Below are positions 44,200 through 53,988 of a DNA stretch of 64,000 bases, piece by piece; position 1 is the stretch's first letter, and every line of letters begins with the position of its first letter. The notes under the pieces are model-generated. The model made no database searches and was not told the DNA's origin. It saw only the letters and a list, made by a program, of their open reading frames with translations. The translations under genes and the position numbers were made by a program. Source of the DNA: Stictocephala bisonia (Eukaryota > Arthropoda > Insecta > Hemiptera > Membracidae); NCBI GenBank assembly GCA_035578905.1, contig JAQJVL010000110.1:1-64000 (forward strand), given 5' to 3'.

Positions 44200-45560
44200 T
44201 TGATCCATTGGGCATAAAGGTTATTCTGGAACTCGTAGAACAGTCTGACCACGAAGGAATCTGTAAAAACACATTACGTCAGGTTTATACAGTGTTAAGA
44301 ACAGTTTATGAATATGAACACGCGTTTCCACTTCAGATGGCACCAGGAAATTCCAGACTATTCAAGAGAGAAATTTCCTTTGGACGGCCTCAAACGCTGC
44401 GTCTGTGCGCACGCGGGCTCTATTCCGAATAACATAGGCATATTCAAGGTGACCTACGAACCAATGATCTGTACTACGTTAATCGAGCGTGAATTTAACT
44501 TGAATACCTGACGATCCACATAGCGAGACCAAAGTTCCTCCTAGCTTTGGATACAACACACTTTACTTGTTCAAAGAGAGAACAATACTGTATGAGTCTA
44601 CGAGGATGCTAAGATCTCGTAAAGCTCTATTTTCATTCTTAAGTCATTAACGCCATGAAAGAATAACGATTGATTAGTTTTCTGGTTGAAAGAAACTTCC
44701 TCTTATCGCTGGGGAAACGTTGTGAAGTCCTTACAAGATTGGTTGAAGAGCCAAATGTCTCTTAAATTATCGAATTTTATATATTTTGATATCACTGACT
44801 AAGATTTAGACCTCCTCGCATTTGAGCGAATGTTATGTCGTCAATAAATCACAACAAAATGAACTGTCACAAAATAGAGCCTTGCTGGCAATCCTTGGCA
44901 AGGAACTGGCAAAGATGTTCGCTGAATACACGCTACCACACCAAACTGCACTTTAAATATCTTACCAAAATGTAAATAATGTATTCACTGACTAGGACAC
45001 GGGAAAAATACAAAATATGTAGATTCTAAAAAATACATTTTTTATAATACATTGGTAGAATCAATATCACTGTACGCGTATGGGTGGGTGGGTGTGTCAA
45101 TACTTTTGTTCTGACGTTATCGCTAGATAACGGCGTCAAGCTTGTTCCTTGGATGGGTGATCGCTGGGAGATCCCGCTCTTGCACGCAGCCCACCTGCCC
45201 GATCACTGGCGATGGTTCAGAAATCAACTACAAGCCGTTAGTCCCAAGGTTAAGTGAAGTTTTGATTCATTCTACAAGTGACACCTATTTGAAAGTATAA
45301 TATCCCGATGTGTCAGAAATATCGAAGATATTATCAGCCTTTTGAAAACCTTCTGGAAATCGAGATAAATGGTATCAGCCTCGCTCGTCGCTCAGCAGCA
45401 GGACCAATAACTGCTATAAAACAAGACAACTGAGTAAGAGTTGAACGATATTTCAAAAAACCATGCTGACGAGAAGTATTTAATGGAAAACACTGTTATA
45501 CAAATATTTTTGTAAAACGTTCTCGAATATTTTGGAGACTACACACAGACAATATACCAA
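44200..45560 (-). mobile_element. highly decayed LINE, antisense, with a nested SINE
   Basis: Minus-strand translation in shifting frames gives HGFLKYRSTLTQL (near 45440), TIYLDFQKVFKRL (near 45360; first palm motif), then, past the SINE, GLPARLYFV words near 44880, and LEYAYVIRNRARVRTDAAFE then AVQRKFLS (near 44350-44450). The order matches an RT of CR1/Jockey type. There are many stops, so it is an old copy. Confidence 0.7.
45120..45265 (+). mobile_element. SINE-like element with a 5S-rRNA-like head, inside a LINE
   Basis: CTTGGATGGGTGATCGCTGG (near 45152) resembles the box C region and 3' half of 5S rRNA. It is followed at about 45230 by AAGCCGTTAGTCCC and AAGGTTAAGTG, the tail block shared with 19024 and 605. 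It splits the antisense LINE. Confidence 0.6.
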
Positions 45561-46045
45561 TATGAACATATTTAATGCCCATTTGTTGAAATGTGAGTTA
45601 CCAGTGCAGACTTTCAGACTAAAAAAATCTCTCGTGACTAAACTCTAGTTAAAAATTGAAGGAAGTGGAGGAGTCATTATTTTATACGTTCCTTTTACAA
45701 TAACAGAAGGAATATCATCAATACCACATACAAAGCAAGTCTATGCTTTGATGGCATATTGAAAGGCATCAACACAGACTTTGGAACTGTCACTATTATA
45801 CTTTATTTTTCAGGTGGAGTTATGAAAATTCAATCCTATGTGAATTCCTCTAGTCTTATGATGGTAAACATGGTTTACGAAATCGATTACATTTAATTTG
45901 AACCTTTAGTTGGCTACTTAACCTACATTGAGTAATAAATAAATTGTGTTGTCTGATTTTAAACTTTTTATATTACTACCAACACAAATATGGTGATTTG
46001 TAAGCCTGTTAATAGACCATAATCCTTAAAATCCAAGCGTGTATG
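45561..46045. other. nothing recognised
   Basis: AT-rich DNA without frames or repeats recognised. Confidence 0.4.
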
Positions 46046-46050
46046 ATTTT

Positions 46051-46660
46051 TGTGTGAATTCCCAATAGTAAAGTGTGTAGCGTGATAACATGATTGTGTG
46101 AATTCCCAATAGTAAAGTGCGTGACGTGATAACATGATTGTGTGAATTCCCATTAGTAAAGTGTGTAACGTGATAACATGATTGTGTGAATTCCCAATAG
46201 TAAAGTGCGTGACGTGATAACATGATTGTGTGAATTCCCATTAGTAAAGTGTGTAACGTGATAACATGATTGTGTGAATTCCCAATAATAAAGTGTGTAA
46301 CGTGATAACATGATTGTGTGAATTCCCAATAGTAAAGTGTGTAATGTGATAACATGATTGTGTGAATTCCCAATAATAAAGTGTGTAATGTGATAACATG
46401 ATTGTGTGAATTCCCAATAGTAAAGTGTGTAATGTGATAACATGATTGTGTGAATTCCCAATAATAAAGTGTGTGTGACGTGATAACAAGATTGTGTGGA
46501 TTCCCAATAGTAAAGTGTTTACCGTAATAACATGATTGTGTGAATTCCCAATAATAAAGTGTGTGACGTGATAACAAGATTGTGTGGATTCCCAATAGTA
46601 AAGTGTTTACCGTAATAACATGATTGTGTGAATTCCCAATAGTAAAGTGTGTAAGATGGT
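46051..46660. repeat. 44 bp minisatellite, about 14 copies
   Basis: Unit TGTGTGAATTCCCAATAGTA then AAGTGTGTAACGTGATAACATGAT. Two subtypes (AATAATAAAG and AATAGTAAAG) alternate. It produces several long minus-strand frames, which are artefacts. Confidence 0.96.
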
Positions 46661-46706
46661 TCTTTGAATGCTCAGTAGTAAAATAGTGAAGTATGTAACA
46701 TGATAA

Positions 46707-46950
46707 TGTTACGTACCACGGTAATTATTAACGGTACTTTGTATATACGTATATAAGGCACGCTTCAGCCAGCCAGCTTGTCAGTCAGTCAGTCAGCCAG
46801 TCAGTCAGTGGCAGTGAAAGTCAAGTGACAGTGTTAAACGGTGACAGATATTGTACGAACACTAACTCGAGTGTGATAAGTGATATTAACTATTGTAAAT
46901 AATAGTTATTTCATTTCGATCGTTAAATAGTGCCTGTCAGGTAACGTACA
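46707..46950 (+). mobile_element. probable solo LTR, or LTR-like promoter
   Basis: Starts TGTTACGTACC and ends GGTAACGTACA. It has TATATAAG (46750-46757) and, 31-33 bases on, TCAGTCAGTCAG, a textbook arthropod initiator spacing. The following sequence (CAGTGTTAAAC...GACAGATATTGTACGAAC) aligns with the R region of the LTR-like element at 56822-57288. No 5 bp target duplication is seen. Confidence 0.5.
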
Positions 46951-47331
46951 TTTTTTATTTACTTGCTTCATAACAGGATAAACCCAATTACAATGAAGGC
47001 AGTAATGCTAAGTAAAAGTATCCATTGTTGGTCTTCTTCTTTAAATAACTTTGTTAACCACAAACTATATTAACAACCAAATTAATTTTAAAATAAAAAC
47101 TAAATCATACAACAACAAATATAACGATCAGATAAATTATATACACAAACATAGCATTGAAATAATTTATATAAAAAAATACAACAATAAAATAATTTAT
47201 ATAAGTTATTCAGGAAATTAGATCAAGCTATCCATTTAGCAAATTTATAACTTCAAAAAAAAAAATATGTATACAAAATAATAATACAAACAAACAAATA
47301 CATACAAAACAAATTTAATAAATATTTTAAA
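46951..47331 (-). other. AT-rich DNA, likely LINE 3' untranslated tail
   Basis: A-rich and AATAAAA-rich sequence that follows the 3' end of the antisense LINE frame at 47332-47598. Confidence 0.4.
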
Positions 47332-47600
47332 TTACAACAGAATCACGATAAATGACACATGCTTGAAACCTGTAATAGTCTCATTAAAAATATCTATATC
47401 ATTGTTTGTTATTGAGTTATATGACCTCACCATCCGCAGCAGCGGCGAGGAAGAATGCGTGACTGTTCGGCAATAGGGTAAATTAAAAATTAGCTTATTT
47501 CTGCTGTTAAAATTTGGTACTCTGAATGTAATGGGGTCTACCTTAATCTGTAAATATCTCGTAGTGTGAATTTTAATGTAATTAGTGAGTGTGAACAAAG
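47332..47600 (-). mobile_element. LINE 3' end, antisense
   Basis: Minus frame with NLPYCRTVTHSSSPLLRMV then RSYNSI and GFKHV, resembling the C-terminal region of Jockey/CR1-type RTs (pattern ...PRMxRxYN). Confidence 0.65.
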
Positions 47601-48235
47601 GTTAGTAGACACACAGTGGGATCGACTATTTCGAATCTTGTGGACCGCAGCATCAACATGATTATATAAATCCCCAAAAGAAAAAAATTGTAACGACGCA
47701 CACGTTGAGTGTAAAAAAGTGTGCAAATTCGGTTGCATTGATTCCGAATATTTATATTTGTAAGAGACTATATTTATTCCCAAAAGTCTTGTGTGTAAAA
47801 TGGTTGTACGAGTCATCAATAATTATGATCGAGGTGGTCGGGTGTATCCCGAAAATTAATTTCTATGTTGACTATATACCCAACATACAGTACGTATATT
47901 TGTATTGTTAAGTGGATCTGCATTAGAGAAATGAGTACATACTTGTATGTGATGCCCATCACACACGTATGTAACATAGTTGTGTGAGGATCCTTAAACT
48001 GTGATGATAACCTGTTTAACCGTAATATCGAATGACTCATACGTTTTAACTTATTATTTAAATGGCCAACAGTTACCGACTGTAAGCTTCATTAGTAATA
48101 GGCAAGAGATAATAATTTCATTTCTTACATTCTACCATCACCACATGAGTTGACATATAAATTTCCTTACTCAACGATAGTAGAGAATAAAAGTTGTAAA
48201 TAGTCTACTTTAAATAATCTACTATTGAAAATGAT
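47601..48235. other. nothing firmly recognised
   Basis: Words such as TGTGTGTAAAATGG vaguely recall the 44 bp satellite, possibly decayed copies. Frames here have no motifs. Confidence 0.3.
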
Positions 48236-48239
48236 TAAA

Positions 48240-48720
48240 AAAAAATCAAATTCAGTAATAAGTAGTTCACAATGCTCCGTGACAAAAAACGGAACTAACC
48301 CCAATGTACAAATCCCTTTCAGGTCCCCAACACCCGGATCCAGCCGCACTAAGCCTCTAATCTGCCTAACACCACTAATTAAAGATCACATGATTGATAA
48401 CAGTTTATGAAGAAATCAGCTGATCTAATAGGCTTAGGGGTTATAGGATGGACGGGGGTCGGGGAACGGGGGGGAGAGTTCAATGTATTGTGGATTAGTT
48501 AGTCATCGCTAGGACGTCTAAATGAATCAAAACAAGGAGTTCCTGCCAGGAACTGGCGGCAAGTCACCTGCCTAGCCCACCCTTATCGATTGTAGCGGAG
48601 CCAACCCTTCAGACGATTTTAATAATATCTTTCAGACGCAGCTGCGTGTCTGCTCACCAATCTACTGACAACGGAACTGCGCATCCTTCACTTGCTGTCT
48701 GGTAGGTCACGCTTTATCTC
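48240..48720. promoter_or_regulatory. GC-elevated unique island, possible enhancer
   Basis: Includes E-boxes CAGCTG (AATCAGCTGATC near 48416, and the palindrome CGCAGCTGCG near 48638) and a G-run. Not repeated in the window. Regulatory role inferred only. Confidence 0.25.
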
Positions 48721-49319
48721 TGACAGTGATAAACACAAATCTGTCAATAAGGTAAAAAATATGTTTATACATATTCATGCATTTAATATTAAAAATAGGA
48801 GTAGAATACAACTTAATTTATGAAAAAGAGTAAAAGAGGTAAAGACCCTACTTTTGACGCACATATAGATTACTTGGTATCTGTGTATCTACATCTATAC
48901 AATGACTCTTAGCGTAGTTTAATTCCCCTCTTCCTCATTAAAGAGTAGACCTGTATATTTTAGGACTACCTACATGGACTCTCTAGACTATTTAACTCGT
49001 TATGAAAATTAAATGGTACGTATGACAATTACGAACTATGGAATCAGAGCTACTAGATTTATTTTTACTAAAAACTTCATTAATTGACACTTGAAAATGT
49101 TTTTGAATAGATAAAATGAGATTTTTTTGTTCAGAGGCCGATCACCTTCTTAGCTTTACTCTGCACTAATTGATCTGTGCAGGAAACTTATTCAGACTTA
49201 GTAATGGGGAGAACCAGTTCAGTACAAGGTGAACATAACTAATAAATTTTCAAACCTGCGCTATGTATAACCACAGAGAATAAATAAAGAGAGGTTACAA
49301 CCAATAATGTCCTGTCGAG
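48721..49319. other. nothing recognised
   Basis: AT-rich DNA; no frames or repeats recognised. Confidence 0.4.
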
Positions 49320-49545
49320 TAGTTAGTTCTCCAGTTTGCCGTGGGGTTGGCAGGGGCAGCACCTTGCCATTCCCTTCCTTTATCCCCAATATACTCAAGG
49401 ATAAATATAATAATTATTACTTCAGATACAATTATAATGATGTACATTAGTTGTAATCTACTTATAACTAACTCTAAGACGTTCACTGCGGTTGTAAGGA
49501 AGCGACCTCTGTGCCTTAGACCAGTCAACCACGGGCACGCAAATT
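49320..49545. repeat. dispersed repeat family D, copy 2
   Basis: Shares GGCAGGGGCAGCACC, CTCAAGGATAAATATAATAA and GTAAGGAAGCGACCTCTGTG with the copy at 36230 in the same order. Confidence 0.6.
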
Positions 49546-49814
49546 AGTTAGATAAACTTATTTAAGTGATACATGTAAACACTTCAATTTACTAAAAAAA
49601 CGTACTTGATTTTAATATGTAATTTTTATTTTTAGTTTTTATTTATAAGTTGTTTTGAAAGTTAAAAAAATATTATAACTTATTTAATCTTGATGATGAC
49701 AATTTTAACTTTTGTTTCAATATCATTTAAGAATTGAAGATGAAAATCATATCAAAGAAGCACTCCTTTTAGTTTATCGGTCTTGTACACAACTAAGCAA
49801 CTCCAATAATTACT

Positions 49815-50035
49815 GCAGATATTAGACGAGTAATTGACTTCTAATTGACGAATAATTGGTGTGAGCTATGCACTGGACGACAAATGAGCCACTATTGGTC
49901 AATTAGGTGAGCCCAAACAGTGTGAGGCTGACTCATCCCGAGTCTACTACTGTACCTAGTCACTAATCGCAGACATATGTTCCCCGAGGCAGGGGCGGCA
50001 CCCTTCACACACACCCCTTATTGCCTACGGACCAA
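49815..50035. promoter_or_regulatory. cluster of homeodomain core sites in unique sequence
   Basis: Within about 90 bases (49825-49910) are GTAATTGAC, CTAATTGAC, ATAATTGG and TCAATTAGG, four TAAT-type homeodomain sites, followed by a GC-richer unique tail to 50035. About 15 kb upstream of otp exon 1. TAAT cores are frequent in AT-rich DNA, so this is tentative. Confidence 0.3.
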
Positions 50036-50069
50036 AATCAACAAGTTTAGTTTGGATTAAAGCTGTTCG

Positions 50070-50515
50070 AATTAACTGCTCGGCGTGAACAGAAATACTC
50101 CTGAGTAAGTGTCCAACTCGTGTTGTTTAGTACAACGTACTCATACATACAATATTGTCTATAGAAATACAAACAGCTTAAACACAATAAAATTATGCAT
50201 TGTTAAATGTTAAATTAACTGCTCGGTGTAAACAGAAATACTCCGGAGTGAATGTTTGTCTCGTGTTATTTAGAACAATATACCTGTCCATACAATATTT
50301 TCTAAAGAAATACAATATACAACAGCTTAACCTAAACATAATAAATTTATGTATTGTTAAATGTCGAATTAACTGCTAGGTGTGAACAGAAATACACCGG
50401 AGTGAATGTTTGACTTGTGTTATTTAGTACAATATACCCGTCCACACAATATTTTCTAAGGAAATAGAATATACAACAGCTTAACCTAAACACAATTTAT
50501 GCATTTTTAAGTGCC
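50070..50515. repeat. ~148 bp tandem repeat, three diverged copies
   Basis: AATTAACTGCTCGGCGTGAA, ACAATATTTTCTAAAGAAAT and ATGCATTGTTAAATG recur at about 50070, 50213 and 50363. Confidence 0.9.
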
Positions 50516-50885
50516 GGAATCATACAAATACCTCAACAATAGCTTCAGAAGAAGTGATAATATACTTTTTCATTAAAATATTTATGTTAAAGAAAAATTA
50601 TTTAAAATATCCTACTTGTTTTGCTGCTTGGACAGGCATGATCAAAACCTAAAGTGTTCCAGTTCGTTCAATATATCCTATCGTAGATAAATTAGACCAC
50701 TTTCCGAAATGGTTAAGATTTATTTTTCCTATTTTATCTGAAGAATACTGAAATCAGACGTGCTGCATATTATCCTTTCTTGAAAGGACGAACTGATTAA
50801 CTAACAGAAGTGGTCCAGTTTGTCTTGTGCCCATTTGTCTATGGGACACCTTGACCTGGTCACTCCTCATGTACATATCCGTCAT
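50516..50885. other. nothing recognised
   Basis: No frames or repeats recognised. Confidence 0.4.
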
Positions 50886-52620
50886 TTTATTTATTTATTT
50901 ATTTTATTTTATTTACATGCTATAAAACAGGTTTTACCCTATTAACATTACAGCAATTCACAACAATTTCACAAAAAATATGAGTAGCTTGAGTTATAAA
51001 GTCCACGTCACACTATTTTCACATACTGCACACAAATATTAATAAATACAATTTTTGCAAGCAATCCATCAAGAATAAATAATTATGCAAATTATATAAT
51101 ATAAATAATATAACAATTTAATGGGTATAATATAATAGTCTAATAAATATAATCTCATAATAATGTAATAAATATAGTATGATATTATTATAATAAATAT
51201 TATTTGCATATACAGATTAAATACAGAAATATATTTAACCTAAACATAACCTGTATATGTTTAGGTTAAGAACGAAGATTTGGAATTTTTGTTATTTAAA
51301 AATTGGATAGATTGTTTTTAACAAATAATAGTCATGATCATTGAACTATTAAGAGACTATTTAGATGATATTCTGTTAACAAGTGTCTCTAAACTCCGTG
51401 TTATGGAAATCAGTGTCAAAATTGTGACATATCTGCTTAAAGTATGTTTGCACATACCTTAAATATTATAAAGATAATTACAAAATGAAAGTCTTGATTG
51501 AGTAATACTGATTTTAATAATTATTTGTTTATTTGCCTTTAACTAAATTTTCATTAGCAACAAAAACACACAGTACATGATAAAAATTTTAGTACAGCGT
51601 ATATAAATATGGTTATGTATATAAAATTTAATATTCAATAACATTATATTGTAGAGAAAACTTCAACTTCATAAACTGTTTAATGTAATAGCATTGATTT
51701 TTTTCTTTTTTTAAATATGTCGGTAATTTGTTGTATAATTTTACTCCATTGTAATGAATATTTTTTTAATAAAATAGTCCTATGATATGGTATTTTAAGG
51801 TTAGGTCGAGAACAAATATTTGGAAGTTTTGTTATTTAAAAATTGGATAGATTGTTTTTAACAAATAATAGTGTTTCATAAATATAAATAGATGATTTTA
51901 TAATATCTAAAGAGTTGTTTATAAGCCATTTTTTAAATTTTGTTTTAATATAATTTGTAATGCATATTTGTATAAAATAAAAAGGCTCTTCCAATTACAA
52001 TTACCGTTTCCCTAGATTGGGATATCATATGTTAATATTGACACAATCAACCCATAGTATATTGTTAATTGGACATTTGTTGACAGCAGGATGATAAACT
52101 TCTGAGTACAAATAATACGCTTGTATAAAATGTCGATATTGTTATCAAACAAGTCTACTGTCAATTGTAAGTACTAAACATTTGATGTATTCATCAGGTT
52201 AAAGGTCTTTATCCATAACTTAATAAATTGGATAGTCTCTTTTAATTGTTAGTTGTTGGTCATTGAAGCATTTTTTTGTTTTTGTTTTAATTCATTATAA
52301 ATCCATTTTCCCCCCAAACAACTGTATCAGACAACTTTAATTATGTAATTTTTAATTTCACGACTTTCTTCATTTTTATCTATTATCAGACGTATTGTGT
52401 CAACGGGAAATAAACACATTTCAGAATTTTCAACAGATTTTACAACGACATTAACGAAAATAATCAAAACTATTGGGCCTAAAACAGAGCCCTGAGGTAC
52501 TCCCATGGTCACTTTCATTTCTTTGGAAGTTTGATAATTTAGACAAGCATTATTATGTATTTGATGTATGTATAATGTATCCACTATTTTCTATACACAA
52601 ACAAAATATAAATTCAAAAT
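50886..52620 (-). mobile_element. LINE, antisense, RT palm to 3' tail, decayed
   Basis: Minus frame 52327-52584 has MGVPQGSVLGPIVLIIFVN, then CLFPVDTIRL where the catalytic FADD box should be (both the Ala and first Asp positions are damaged). Downstream, broken frames near 51690-51960 give RTILLKKYSLQWSKIIQQI and IYIYETLLFVKNN, typical C-terminal words. The 3' end is an (AAAT)n tail on the minus strand at 50886-50915. A 60-base block is repeated at 51270 and 51795. Confidence 0.8.
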
Positions 52621-53045
52621 CTGTTGCAACAAGTTTCCAATCTATAAATTTGTAATACTATTTATGAAATTATTCAAAATATTGAGTACAAATTCATTTT
52701 TAGTAATATTTTTGACTTTTTTTTGTTGAGATATGATTTATCGATGTGAATAAATGAATATATGATCGGTAGACATGTCCTGTGTTACAAGCTCAGACTG
52801 AAGAATATAAAAAAGGTAATTAATTAATTATTGATGGTGAGAGAAAAACAGTACGGGTATCTATAAAGTTTTCTAGAACTTTGGATGACACAATTTTATT
52901 AGCGATCTGACAGGTTTGAAAAACAGTTGGTACTGCACAAAGATAATCCATCAGTTTGTTCTAACTAGCCGTGTACTTGTTAATAATGACTATTATGTAG
53001 ATAAGTTAAAAAGACCAAACTACATTAAACAAAAAGATAAAAACA
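52621..53045. other. nothing recognised
   Basis: AT-rich; may include the 5' decayed part of the antisense LINE. Confidence 0.3.
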
Positions 53046-53361
53046 GGATCTTTTCCATTAATAAACTACTTATACTTTTTCTGTTAGTTCACTACCGCTT
53101 GATGAGTATTCTTTTGCTCTATAAACTGTTCTCCAATAATTTCCCGATATTGAATAGGAATCCGATTTCACTAGCCTTATTTGATCGGTTTCCACAAGGA
53201 GAGCGCATTCGGCGGTAAGTCAATCATTGGATTTACCAGTTTGTGATCAACTTTAATGTTTACCTTACCTAACCTGACCTAACCTAACCGTAATTGCGAT
53301 AAAAAGTTGTGGTAGGGAAGTAACGGAAAACGTAGTAGTAGTGAATTAACGGAAAAGGTAC
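53046..53361. mobile_element. inverted-repeat element family C, copy 4
   Basis: Ends GGATCTTTTCCATTAAT and GTGAATTAACGGAAAAGGTAC. Same orientation as copy 1, doubled right end, internal CTAACCTGACCTAACCTAAC. The flanks do not show a clear target duplication. Confidence 0.8.
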
Positions 53362-53895
53362 AAAAATACTCAATCCAAAATTATTAATCCAATAATACGG
53401 TAAGTATTTAAGTTTATATGAAATTATATTAATTGTTTTGAACATTGATTGTTAAGCTAAACCTATACTGTTGAATTCATTTGTTTCAATGTTAACCTAC
53501 TCGATTTCTTCGTGGTTTTTTGTTTAAATACCACAAGGTTTTAGAAATTATCAATTTCAATGTAGATAGTTCCTCAGTAAATCCTCCAAAGGGCCTGAAC
53601 AAATTACCTTGTATTTCTGGTAGAGGGTAGTAAGAGCAGCTAAGCAGCCGTTAGCCAGCCATATATCTCTCGAACATCAGACGGACGACCACTGCTATCA
53701 ATACAGATTAGAGATAACAGCGTCTGGGCGTCAAGGAGCCCTTCCCCCACCGTCCTCGTGAGTTAAAACAGTGTCTGCAGACGTCATTATATAGTTAAAA
53801 AAGTGTATGAAATAATACAGTTTTACCAGTTTTAGTTTTAATTGACTTTATTGGCTTAGTATGAAATTAAACCTCTATATATCACTACTATAAGT
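53362..53895. other. AT-rich DNA with a GC patch at 53600-53770
   Basis: The patch is unique in the window; no motif decides its role. Confidence 0.3.
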
Positions 53896-53897
53896 TG

Positions 53898-53898
<1 letters not shown>

Positions 53899-53982
<84 letters not shown>
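53899..53982. repeat. (AT)n microsatellite
   Basis: About 40 TA dinucleotides with one TACA interruption. Confidence 0.97.

Positions 53983-53988
<6 letters not shown>

Noticed and set aside
45140..45180. Functional 5S rRNA gene
   Set aside because: Only the box C/3' part is similar and it is attached to a SINE tail; not full length.
46026..46595. 189-codon minus frame and shorter overlapping ones
   Set aside because: Artefacts of the 44 bp minisatellite with few stops.
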